A stretch of DNA of 16,727 nt from JBIQLO01 sp044464175 (GTDB taxonomy: Bacteria; Planctomycetota; Phycisphaerae; Tepidisphaerales; Tepidisphaeraceae), in assembly GCA_044464175.1 (NCBI GenBank), contig JBIQLO010000078.1, positions 1 through 16,727 on the forward strand, in the 5' to 3' direction. Of the stretch, positions 5,799 to 13,057 are shown in pieces. Position 1 is the stretch's first letter; every line of letters begins with the position of its first letter. The translations under genes were made by a program, and so were the position numbers. Under the pieces are notes generated by a model. It was given only the letters and a program-made list of their open reading frames with translations, had not been told where the DNA came from and searched no databases.

Positions 5799-7193
5799 GT
5801 GACCATGCTGGAAATTGATCCAATGACCGCCGCCCGGGAAGAGTGGGACCCGCAGGGCAAGCCCCTGGCCCTCTGGCCGCGCTACCTCCTGCTCCTGGCG
5901 CTGGCCCTGGCCTTTCTGGATGAAAGCCTCCGCAAGGTCCTGCCCGGCCAGCCGGTCATCGTCACGGCCGCGAAAAACATCCCCATTTTTCTGGCCGGCG
6001 CGTACATGCTCTTCCAGGGCGGCCCCTTCATCCGGGGCGCCCTCCTCATGCTCCCCTGGCTGCTCTACGCCTGCCTTTCCACGTTTTACGTGGCGATGGT
6101 CTACCATGCTCCCTTGCACCTCCTCTCCTGTTTTCAGACCTATGTCGCCGGGCCGCTGCTGATCTTCCTGGCCGGCATGTACCTGGCGGTCGATGACTGG
6201 GGGCGGTGGCGGGCGGTGCGCCTCTTCATCCTCGGCGCGGCCGCCGCGGCGCTGGTGGGCATTCTGCAGGAAGTCGCCCGCGATGCCCTTCCCGGCTTTC
6301 TCTCCATCCGCATCTACCGCGCGATGCACTCGGCGGCGGGGGGGCAGTACAACGAATCCCTCTTCGCCTCGCCGCAGACCTTCTCCCTTTGCCTCCTCCC
6401 GGCCGCCATTGGCCTGTTCGTCTATTTCGCCGCCGCGCTGGTGCGCCGCCGCTGGGTGGTGCTGATGCTCCTGGGGCTTTTCACCCTTGGCCTCTATCTG
6501 GCGCGCATCCGCATCGGCATGGCTTACCTCATCGTCGGCCTGGGCGCGGTCTTCGCGCTGGTCGGCTACAGCATGGGGTACGCCAACGCCAAACGGGCCC
6601 GCCTGGTGGGGGGGGTGGCGCTGATGGTCTGCCTTCTGGGCCTGGCTCTCTCTCTGGGGTATCGCGGCTGGGTCCGCGCCGCCAATGTGAACGTCGCCCG
6701 GGATACGCGCTTTTACGAGGTGATCGCCGACCCCCACACCCTGGCCGACCGCTTTCTCCTGCCCTTTGAGGAGATGAGCTACGCCGGGGGGGGGCTCACG
6801 CTCCTGGGCTATGGCGCGGGAACCGCGGGGGCATCGGCCCGATTTCTCTCCCCCACGCAGTCCATGACGCTCCCCACGGTTTACGACACCGGCCTGGCGC
6901 TGATCGCCACCGAGTTTGGGCTGTTCGGCACGATTCTCTTTGTCCTGCCGTTGCTCTGGTTCTTCATGGCCGCCCTGGCCCGCCTCCGCGCCCACCGCCC
7001 GGTCGCGCCGGATGTCATCTGGGCGCTGATCACCGTCGGCATCCTCGCCTCCTGGTTCCTGCTCAAATCCCATTCCGTGATTGAGAACAGCTTTTCCCAA
7101 ATCCTCTGGTTCGGCAGCATGGGGATCGCCTGGGGCCTGCTGGTCCGCCAGCGCCTCTGGGCGCAGGCGGGCGATTCTGCGGATTCGCTTTAG
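5799..7193 (+). CDS. O-antigen ligase / Wzy polymerase-like membrane protein
   Basis: A 464-residue integral inner-membrane protein with about 11-12 hydrophobic segments (roughly 26-45, 60-75, 82-101, 112-130, 139-157, 195-215, 219-233, 239-257, 268-286, 364-390, 405-422, 433-448). A long hydrophilic loop (about 287-363) is probably periplasmic. It ends in LLGYGAGTAG (335-344) and VYDTGLALIATEFGLFGTI (361-379), the G-rich then D-x-G-x...G-x-x-G pattern seen after the big loop in WaaL and Wzy proteins. Length and topology fit polymerisation or ligation of undecaprenyl-linked repeat units at the periplasmic face. Sequence alone does not separate Wzy from WaaL. GTG at 5799 is chosen because GAGGA (5785-5789) lies 9 nt upstream; ATG 5805 is close. 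Inverted copies of one repeat flank the gene on both sides. Confidence 0.8.
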   Translation: MTMLEIDPMTAAREEWDPQGKPLALWPRYLLLLALALAFLDESLRKVLPGQPVIVTAAKNIPIFLAGAYMLFQGGPFIRGALLMLPWLLYACLSTFYVAMVYHAPLHLLSCFQTYVAGPLLIFLAGMYLAVDDWGRWRAVRLFILGAAAAALVGILQEVARDALPGFLSIRIYRAMHSAAGGQYNESLFASPQTFSLCLLPAAIGLFVYFAAALVRRRWVVLMLLGLFTLGLYLARIRIGMAYLIVGLGAVFALVGYSMGYANAKRARLVGGVALMVCLLGLALSLGYRGWVRAANVNVARDTRFYEVIADPHTLADRFLLPFEEMSYAGGGLTLLGYGAGTAGASARFLSPTQSMTLPTVYDTGLALIATEFGLFGTILFVLPLLWFFMAALARLRAHRPVAPDVIWALITVGILASWFLLKSHSVIENSFSQILWFGSMGIAWGLLVRQRLWAQAGDSADSL

Positions 7194-7202
7194 GCGCGCT
7201 TT

Positions 7203-7232
7203 GTTGACCCCGCGACGGCCTCGGCGCGGGGT
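7203..7232 (-). terminator. Degenerate repeat copy 2 forming a hairpin between convergent genes
   Basis: GTTGACCCCGCGACGGCCTC (7203-7222) is the exact reverse complement of 5720-5739. Here the rest of the element has diverged so that ACCCCGCG (7207-7214) pairs with CGCGGGGT (7225-7232) around a 10-nt loop. It fills almost the whole 41-bp gap between the ends of the plus-strand membrane protein (7193) and the minus-strand GT4 (7235), the position of a bidirectional terminator. No strong T-run flanks it. Confidence 0.6.
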
Positions 7233-7234
7233 GT

Positions 7235-8410
7235 TTACAGGCCCATCCACTCCAGCAGCGCCGGCTCGATCACCTCCTGGCTAAACCGCTCCTCCACGAA
7301 TGCCTCAATCGCCTCCGCCGCGGGCGCTGTCACGCGTCCGGCCAAGAATGCCTCCACCTTCTCCCGCAGGGCGGCCGCATTCCTCGCCGGCACGATCAGT
7401 TCCGGCGTGATCGGCGCTAATAGCTCCGGCGTCGCCCCCGCATCGGTTCCCAGCACCGGACAGCCGAAACTCATTGCCTCCAGCGTGATCAGCCCGAAGC
7501 ATTCCAGCGCCTCGGTCGGCAGCACAAACAGATCGGCCGCCTGATATGCCAGATGCAACGCCTCCTCCGACATCCGCCCCAGGAACGGCATGCACGCAGC
7601 GCCGGCCCCCAGTTGCGCCGCCCGCCGCTCCAGCGCCGGCCGCAATTCCCCATCCCCCCCGACGGCAAAAAAGCAGCGTCCCGACGCGGCCAGCGGGCCG
7701 ATCGCCTCCACCGCCCCCTCCAGTCCCATCCGATGCGCGTGCCGCCGCACGGTGAAGAGAATCGCCCGGTCCTGCGGCCACCCCAGTCGCCGCCGCGCTT
7801 CGGCTTTCTGCATCGTGCGGCGCAATTCCGCCCGCCGCCAGTGGGGGATCACCCGCGCCTTTTTTCCCAGTCCGTGGAACCGCTGGATTTCTCCCCGCGA
7901 AAATTCCGACAGCGCCTGAACCGCTTCCGATTCCTTCAGCGCGCTGGCCTCATGCCGCAGCAGGATGGGCGTTCCGAACCACCGCTTGATGCGCCCCTTA
8001 AACCCCTGCCACCGCCAGCGCACCCACTGCTCCTCCACCACCGGCGAATGGAACGTATAGACATACCGCGGGCCCGCCCCAATCGCCCGCCGCGCGGCCG
8101 TGTGCAGGTGCGGCAGATGCGTATGAACCACATCCCACTGCTCTCCCCCCAGATGCCGCGTGATTCCCCGCGCCATCGTCTCAATGAAATGCGGCCAGGG
8201 ATTCATTCCTCCTTTCAGGCGCAGCGCCACCCGCAGCACCCGCACCCCCTGTTCCTCGCGCACCGAATCGGCGGCGGCCCCCACGTCAAAGCAGGCCAGC
8301 GTCGCCGCATGCCCGTGCCGCCGCATCATCAGCGCGATGTCCCACGCCACCCGCGCCGATCCCGAGGGCGCATCCAGAAAACACCCGTGATTGCACGCCA
8401 GATAGTTCAT
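7235..8410 (-). CDS. Glycosyltransferase, GT4 family (GT-B fold)
   Basis: A 391-residue retaining GT-B enzyme. The N-terminus MNYLACNHGCFLDAPSGSAR (1-20) holds the glycine/serine-containing acceptor-side loop, and VVHTHLPHLHTAARR (94-108) and VYTFHSPVVEEQW (117-129) are standard GT4 elements. ILFTVRRHAHRMGLEGAVEA (217-236) is the donor-binding Arg region. ALECFGLITLEAMSFGCPVLGTD (301-323) contains the E-x7-E motif (E303, E311). It is the last gene of the minus-strand run, 14 bases after the glycosidase-like gene. The frame is open further upstream, but ATG 8410 gives the correct GT4 N-terminus and avoids a large overlap; GAGGGG lies just upstream. Sugar specificity is unknown. Confidence 0.93.
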   Translation of the reverse strand: MNYLACNHGCFLDAPSGSARVAWDIALMMRRHGHAATLACFDVGAAADSVREEQGVRVLRVALRLKGGMNPWPHFIETMARGITRHLGGEQWDVVHTHLPHLHTAARRAIGAGPRYVYTFHSPVVEEQWVRWRWQGFKGRIKRWFGTPILLRHEASALKESEAVQALSEFSRGEIQRFHGLGKKARVIPHWRRAELRRTMQKAEARRRLGWPQDRAILFTVRRHAHRMGLEGAVEAIGPLAASGRCFFAVGGDGELRPALERRAAQLGAGAACMPFLGRMSEEALHLAYQAADLFVLPTEALECFGLITLEAMSFGCPVLGTDAGATPELLAPITPELIVPARNAAALREKVEAFLAGRVTAPAAEAIEAFVEERFSQEVIEPALLEWMGL

Positions 8411-8424
8411 GCCGCGCCCCTCGC

Positions 8425-10239
8425 TCACCAAACCCCCACCAGTTGAATCCTGTCCAGCAGCGCGCCCCCCATCTCCAGCTTCACCTCCGAGGCCCGCAGC
8501 GGAATCTCCAGCGGATGGCCGGAGCGCAGCTCTCCATTCCACACCGTCTGCCCCACCTGCGCGGTCACATTCACCCGGTCCACCTTCACCAGGTCCGCCA
8601 CCAGATAGACGTGTCTGGCCGTGTACCGCTCTCCGAGGATTTTCGGCAGATCCAGCGTGATCGGCGGCGATGTGCCCGCCTTCTTCGGCACCAGCGCCCA
8701 GAACGACCGCATCGCCCAGTTCTGGCTGGCCAGCGCCCGCTCCCAGCCGCCGATTTTCATGTTCGGCTGCAGCGACCGCGAGGCGTAGTCATCCTGAAAG
8801 ATCAGGCCCACGCCGCTCTGTTTCCACGGGCTTACTCGCACCAGCCGACCCTGCCCCGGCTCAATCGTCAGTTCCAGCGGCACAAACCCATCTTTTTCCG
8901 GCGGCAGTTGCATCACCGGCGCCTCTCCCTCCGGTCCGATCACCTGCGCCTCGGCCGCACACGGCAGCAAATGCACCACCCCCGTGTGCGCCTTGTCCAT
9001 GTCGCCGTTCACCACGATCAGCCACTGGTCTCCCGTCGACGGGTCCAGGAAGCTTCCCAGGCGGAAGGGGTCCTCCGTATCCGCCAGCGGATACCGGCAC
9101 CGCTCCAGCCGCGACAGCAGCGCCTGATGCGCGGCGATGAACCCATATACCCTCCCCAGCGCCTCCAGCTGCGGCGAGGAGCGCCCGTCGGCGAACAGCA
9201 GCGTCGGCGCGGCCCCGGTGTCCAGATCCTCCTTCACCTTCGGGAGGTTCGCCTCCAGCGGCTTTTTGCGGGGAACCGCCGTCTGTCCCGGCATCAGGTC
9301 GTAAAACACGATCCCCTTCACCCCCGTCTTCAGCGCGGCCCACGCCTGCCACTGCATCTCCACCGGCGTGGGCATCCGGTAGTTCCGATACGACCCCGCC
9401 TGAGCCACCAGGTTCCCATCGGCCGCATACCGCCACGGCCCCCACACCTCCTGAAACCCCTGCGGCATGATCCATGGCCGCTGCCCGGTCTGCCCGCACA
9501 GCGTCACCAGGTCATCCGCCACCCGCCGGTAATAGTACATCGACGCCCGCCGCGAGTTGGGCCCGCTGGGCGAGCCGGGCCCGAAATACGGATAGACATC
9601 CATGCACAGCACATCCACTCCCGTCTGCCGCGCCACCACCTCCAGCTCCCACGTGCGCGCCACCACCGCCGACGGCCGCTGCGGGTCGGCCCGGTGCAGC
9701 GCTGCTCGAAACCGCTCCAGGTTCTGGACGATCCCGTAGCTCGGTTCGTCCGTCAGGATGTACCCCCCAAACCCCGCCACGCCCCGCATTTCGGCCGCCG
9801 TCCGCATCGCGTTGGCCTCCACCTGTCGCGGCGAATTCACCGGCGACAATTGCCGGCTCTCGGTTCCCCCCGCCTGCCCCAGCACCACCACCCCATACCG
9901 CTGCCCGATCGCCGACAGCTCCGTCAGCACCGCCGGGGACGCGTGCGTCACCCATAGCGTGTTGACGTAATGCCGCCTGGCCAGCCGCCCGATCAGCCCG
10001 TCGGCAAACGCGCGCCAGTCCCCCTGCCCCGATGCCGCCAGCACCCCCGCGAACCGCTCGTGCGCCCAGTACACCCCCGTCGCAAATCCCGGCAGCTTGG
10101 GCGCTTCTCCCGCCCCGGCCGCCGATGCAAGCAGTCCGACCAGAATCAGCATCCTCCCCAGACACCGGCCCATTGAGCCAGGTGCCCCAGATCGGCGGAT
10201 CTTCTCTGCCGGTCCCATGAAGCCATTCACCTCATCCAT
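8425..10239 (-). CDS. Secreted glycoside-hydrolase-like protein (TIM barrel plus beta domains)
   Basis: A 604-residue exported protein in the middle of a glycosyltransferase operon. A basic stretch precedes the hydrophobic core MLILVGLLASAAGA (30-43), with a likely signal-peptidase site after AGA or AGAGEA. Residues about 50-375 look like a TIM barrel: NTLWVTHASP (93-102), YGVVVLGQ (115-122), GYILTDEPSYG (159-169) with a candidate acid E165, DVLCMDVYPYFGP (209-221), RPWIMPQGFQEVWG (254-267) and GVKGIVFYDLMPG (306-318). Residues about 390-475 resemble the beta-sandwich closing GH42-type enzymes, and 480-604 form another beta-rich domain. The exact family is not recognised. GGAGG lies 7 nt before ATG 10239, which sits in an 8-base overlap (ATGGATGA) with the preceding GT4 gene; ATG 10173 would give a shorter signal peptide. 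It may trim or edit the polysaccharide outside the cytoplasm. Confidence 0.75.
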   Translation of the reverse strand: MDEVNGFMGPAEKIRRSGAPGSMGRCLGRMLILVGLLASAAGAGEAPKLPGFATGVYWAHERFAGVLAASGQGDWRAFADGLIGRLARRHYVNTLWVTHASPAVLTELSAIGQRYGVVVLGQAGGTESRQLSPVNSPRQVEANAMRTAAEMRGVAGFGGYILTDEPSYGIVQNLERFRAALHRADPQRPSAVVARTWELEVVARQTGVDVLCMDVYPYFGPGSPSGPNSRRASMYYYRRVADDLVTLCGQTGQRPWIMPQGFQEVWGPWRYAADGNLVAQAGSYRNYRMPTPVEMQWQAWAALKTGVKGIVFYDLMPGQTAVPRKKPLEANLPKVKEDLDTGAAPTLLFADGRSSPQLEALGRVYGFIAAHQALLSRLERCRYPLADTEDPFRLGSFLDPSTGDQWLIVVNGDMDKAHTGVVHLLPCAAEAQVIGPEGEAPVMQLPPEKDGFVPLELTIEPGQGRLVRVSPWKQSGVGLIFQDDYASRSLQPNMKIGGWERALASQNWAMRSFWALVPKKAGTSPPITLDLPKILGERYTARHVYLVADLVKVDRVNVTAQVGQTVWNGELRSGHPLEIPLRASEVKLEMGGALLDRIQLVGVW

Positions 10240-11383
10240 CGCGCTTCCTCCACTGTCCATAATGCTCCCGCCATGCCTCGGCGATCCGCCGCCAGTCATA
10301 TCGCTCCCGCACAAAATCCCGCCCCCGCTCGCCCGCCGACCGCCGCCGCTTTTCATCTCCCAGCCACGCTTCAATCGCCGCCGCCAGCGGCGCCACGTTG
10401 GTCTCCACGACCTGCCCCACGCCCGCCGCGGCGATCTCCCGGTGAATGTTCACCTGATCCGAAATCACCACCGGCGTTCCCGCCGCCAGCGCTTCGGCCA
10501 CCGCGATCCCGAAATTCTCCTGGTAGCTGGGCAGCACGAACAGATCCGCATCCCGCAGCGCGGCCACCCGCTCCATCCCGTGCAGCATCCCCGTAAAAAT
10601 CACCCGATCCCCCACCCCCTCCCGCCGGATCATCCCCTCCACGACCGTTCGATACCCCTGCTGATCCGGCCCGGCGATCACCAGCCTTGCCTCTTTTCCC
10701 AGTCTGGCCAAGGCCGGAATCAACAAATCCAGGCCCTTCTTCGGATGAATCCGCCCCAGAAACAGAATCATCGCCTGCCCTCTGAGTTCCGGATGCCGTC
10801 CCCGAAACGCCCCCTCCGGCGGCAGGGCGGCGAACTCCCCCAAATCCAGCCCGTTGGGCTCCACGATTCCCGGCGTTTTCAACCCCAGCGGCTCCACCAG
10901 CTCCCGCTCAATCTCGCTGGTGAAATGAATCGCCGCCGCCCCATTGAGATTCTTCCGCCCCCGCCACAGCAGATACGCCCGCTTCTTCCACCGGCTCTGG
11001 GCCAGGCTCCACGGGTCCAGCATCCCGCATGGCCGAATCACATACGCCCGCCCCAGCCGCCTGGCCGCCCGCGCCCCTTGGTGCTGAATTTCCTCCCACA
11101 TCCCATGAATATGCACCACCTGGGCCCACGCCACCTCTCGCTCGATTGCTTCCTTGAGCCTTTCATGCCGCCCCAGCGCCCCATGGCACGGCCCGATCCG
11201 CTCCACCCCCACGCCATCCCGCCGCAGCGCCTCGGCCGCCGCTCCATCCTCCCCCGCCGCGAACGTTGCCGCGATCCGCACCTCCTGCCCAATCCCCGCC
11301 TGCGCCCGCGCCAGCCCCGCCACTGCCACCGCCGGTCCCCCGGCCCGCGGATCGATCGAGGAAATGCAGTGCAGGATGCGCAT
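10232..11383 (-). CDS. Glycosyltransferase, GT4 family (GT-B fold)
   Basis: A 383-residue GT4 enzyme with clear signatures. MRILHCISSIDPRAGGPAVA (1-20) has the acceptor-side GG loop, and VVHIHGMWEE (89-98) and RPCGMLDPWSLAQSRWKK (117-134) are typical of the group that acts on undecaprenyl-linked sugars. ILFLGRIHPKKGLDLLI (206-222) is the donor-side strand. LPSYQENFGIAVAEALAAGTPVV (284-306) carries E-x7-E (E289, E297). The last 40 residues (DFVRERYDWRRIAEAW, 356-371) match the usual C-terminal helix. ATG 11383 is chosen; an in-frame TTG lies one codon upstream, and no Shine-Dalgarno is visible. The gene's stop lies inside the start of the secreted glycosidase-like gene, implying coupled translation. 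Confidence 0.94.
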   Translation of the reverse strand: MRILHCISSIDPRAGGPAVAVAGLARAQAGIGQEVRIAATFAAGEDGAAAEALRRDGVGVERIGPCHGALGRHERLKEAIEREVAWAQVVHIHGMWEEIQHQGARAARRLGRAYVIRPCGMLDPWSLAQSRWKKRAYLLWRGRKNLNGAAAIHFTSEIERELVEPLGLKTPGIVEPNGLDLGEFAALPPEGAFRGRHPELRGQAMILFLGRIHPKKGLDLLIPALARLGKEARLVIAGPDQQGYRTVVEGMIRREGVGDRVIFTGMLHGMERVAALRDADLFVLPSYQENFGIAVAEALAAGTPVVISDQVNIHREIAAAGVGQVVETNVAPLAAAIEAWLGDEKRRRSAGERGRDFVRERYDWRRIAEAWREHYGQWRKRDG

Positions 11384-11434
11384 CAAAGTGATTGTCAGTA
11401 GATCGCCCCCGAATGCAAAGTCGTTGCCCGTCTC

Positions 11435-12319
11435 TTAATTCTCTTTCTTCCAGCGCATCTCCTGGTATTTCGCCACGGAGAGAAACTCATACATCGCCAG
11501 AAGTCGGCAGAAAATGAGCCCGCGCCGCCCATCCAGAAAACCGCGTTTCAAGATGTAGGCATAGAAAAAGCGCAGGGCCGGACGAAAGGGCAGCCGCCGA
11601 GAAAGGCGCTTCAACCGCCGGCGCGCGTTCAAATCCCTTTCCGCACCGGCGCCGCTCGCCTCGCCCTCGGAACTTGCGCGGAGCTGCACGGCGGCCTCCC
11701 AGTTGCTGTAGCGGTTGTGCTTTTCCACGAACGTTGCGATATCGGGAAAGGCGAAGTGGAGCATCTCGTTTTTCAGGTGCCCCGTCGGCCCATCCGGCAC
11801 GATGTGTTCATGCACCTCGTTATCTCCGCTGCCCGTGTCCTCGACCTCCGTCAACCGTTCATATTCGCCCCGCCCGCGCCGGAGGAGGCGCAGATTCCAG
11901 CTTGGGTAATAGCCGCAATGCCGCAGCCAGTGCCCCATGAACATGAACCGCCGGTTGATGTAATAACCCACATATTCACCGGATCGAATCGCATCGGCGA
12001 TCTCAGCGGCCAACTCCGGCGTGATCCATTCGTCGGCATCCACGATCAGCACCCATTGATGGCGGATGGGGGCGTTCTGCAGCGCCCAGTTTTTTTTCTT
12101 GGGCCATTGCCCGTTCCACGCGAACGAAACAACCTCCGCGCCCTGTTCAGCCGCAATCGCCGCGGTGCGATCGGTGGATCCCGAATCAATCACCAGCACC
12201 TGATCCGCCCATTGCAGATGCCTCAGGCACTGAGCCAGGTTCCTCTCCTCATTGAGCGTTGGAACCAGGACCGTGAGACGGACCTTTTCGGAATTGAACG
12301 GGAATGTGTCGCTGTCCAT
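11435..12319 (-). CDS. GT2 family glycosyltransferase, WaaE/KdtX-like
   Basis: A 294-residue GT2 of the short LPS-core type. LTVLVPTLNEERNLAQCLRHLQWADQVLVIDSGSTDRT (15-52, quoted in part) has the N-E-E and D-S-G-S-T-D motifs. FAWNGQWPKKKNWAL (66-80) and VLIVDADEW (90-98) with the DxD follow. GYYINRRFMFMGHWLRHCGYYPSW is the conserved central part (118-141), NEVHEH (167-172) holds the likely catalytic E, and HFAFPDIATFVEKHNRYSNWEA (188-209) is the family's hallmark Y-S-x-x-E-A region. Known relatives (WaaE, KdtX) add glucose or a similar sugar to LPS inner core. Here the context points to a surface glycan, so the acceptor is open. First gene of the minus-strand run, 51 bases ahead of the GT4 and diverging from the acetyltransferase at 12470. 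Confidence 0.92.
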   Translation of the reverse strand: MDSDTFPFNSEKVRLTVLVPTLNEERNLAQCLRHLQWADQVLVIDSGSTDRTAAIAAEQGAEVVSFAWNGQWPKKKNWALQNAPIRHQWVLIVDADEWITPELAAEIADAIRSGEYVGYYINRRFMFMGHWLRHCGYYPSWNLRLLRRGRGEYERLTEVEDTGSGDNEVHEHIVPDGPTGHLKNEMLHFAFPDIATFVEKHNRYSNWEAAVQLRASSEGEASGAGAERDLNARRRLKRLSRRLPFRPALRFFYAYILKRGFLDGRRGLIFCRLLAMYEFLSVAKYQEMRWKKEN

Positions 12320-12324
12320 GTTTC

Positions 12325-12351
12325 TTGCCTGTGCCGGCCATCCGCTATACT
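12325..12351 (+). promoter_or_regulatory. Candidate promoter in the divergent 12320-12469 gap
   Basis: TTGCCT (12325-12330), 15 nt, then TATACT (12346-12351). The same TTGCCT box precedes the first gene. The -10 on the opposite strand reads TAGTAT, so the short spacer could serve both directions. A second -10-like box, TACAAT (12458-12463), lies only 6 nt before ATG 12470 and would give a leaderless message. Confidence 0.3.
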
Positions 12352-12469
12352 ACTGACAGCCACGGCCATGAACCAACCAGCGGGCGAAGAACCTCACGCA
12401 AATTCGGCATCGCCGGTTGTGCCGGTGCGGCCGCTCTCTTCGGCGGGCCCCTCGACATACAATCCCGCG

Positions 12470-13057
12470 ATGCCCTCCGACGCCCCGCCCCCGGTCCGCT
12501 GGCCCTATCCCCGGCGCATCTACCTGATGCGGGTCTTGTGGCTGATCATCTGGAAAACCCTCTGGCGGCTCTGCTGGCATCGTATCCCCCTGCTTCGCGT
12601 TCTGATCCTCAGGGCCTTTGGCGCAAAAACCGGCAATGCCGTCTCCATCTTCGGAACCGTCCGCATCGAAATGCCGTGGGATATGACGATCGGCCGGCAT
12701 GTCTCCATCGGCCCGCGCACCCATCTTTACAACCTCGGCGGCCTGAGCATCGGACACCACACATTCATCTCCCAGGATGTCTATCTCTGCGGCGGTACCC
12801 ACGACTACACCACGCTGGCTTATCCCCTGATCCGCCAGAAAATCACGATCGGCAATTACGTCTGGATCGCCGCCGGCGCGTTCATCGGCCCCGGCGTCAC
12901 CATCGGCGACGGCGCGGTCATCGGCGCCCGCGCGGTCGTCATGAAGGATGTCGAGCCCTGGACGGTCGTCGCTGGCAATCCCGCCCGCATCCTCAAGAAG
13001 CGGACCCTGCGCGAGCGGGAAACGGCCGATCCTCCCCCAGAGGGGGAGGGCTCATGA
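12470..13057 (+). CDS. WcaF-like O-acetyltransferase (colanic-acid type)
   Basis: A 195-residue left-handed beta-helix acetyltransferase. It has the WcaF pattern: an aromatic/basic N-terminal helix (about 18-50, WLIIWKTLWRLCW), then RIEMPWDMTIG (65-75), HLYNLGGLSIG (85-95), FISQDVYLCGGTHDYTT (99-115) with the likely catalytic H111, ITIGNYVWIAAGAFIGPGVTIG (125-146) and VVAGNPARILKKR (166-178). Expected to acetylate a sugar of the surface glycan using acetyl-CoA. ATG 12470 gives the family length of about 185; an in-frame ATG at 12368 would add 34 residues with weaker third-position GC, so it is less likely. The last seven residues, PPPEGEG before the final S, come from a palindromic repeat (13031-13050). 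Its stop overlaps the next GT4 start as ATGA. Confidence 0.9.
   Translation: MPSDAPPPVRWPYPRRIYLMRVLWLIIWKTLWRLCWHRIPLLRVLILRAFGAKTGNAVSIFGTVRIEMPWDMTIGRHVSIGPRTHLYNLGGLSIGHHTFISQDVYLCGGTHDYTTLAYPLIRQKITIGNYVWIAAGAFIGPGVTIGDGAVIGARAVVMKDVEPWTVVAGNPARILKKRTLRERETADPPPEGEGS
13031..13050 (+). repeat. CCTCCCCC palindrome inside a coding end, copy 4
   Basis: CCTCCCCC (13031-13038), loop AGA, GGGGGAGG (13042-13049): an 8-bp hairpin of the same style as 3429-3455 and 3500-3525. It encodes the C-terminal PPPEGEG of the acetyltransferase. Its right arm, GGGGGAGGG, ends 3 nt before the ATG of the next gene, so it probably acts as the Shine-Dalgarno. It may have been inserted or co-opted. Confidence 0.65.

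Noticed and set aside
8443..9957. Long plus-strand open frames opposite the glycosidase-like and GT4 genes (also 7553-8446 and 10097-11401)
   Set aside because: They are Pro/Arg/His-rich shadows of GC-rich coding DNA on the other strand, with no recognisable domain or proper start.
5678..10199. GGTGCCACAGATCGGCGAA (5678-5696) against GGTGCCCCAGATCGGCGGA (10181-10199), 17 of 19 bases alike
   Set aside because: Across all pairs of positions and both strands in a window of this size, near-matches of this quality are expected by chance, and no structure or flanking similarity supports a repeat.
12304..13053. Long upstream extension of the GT4 frame across the acetyltransferase gene (and a similar extension of the acetyltransferase frame back to 11717)
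   Set aside because: The extensions overlap well-defined genes in other frames or on the other strand. The ATGA junction at 13054 and the GT4 N-terminal motif fix the true starts.
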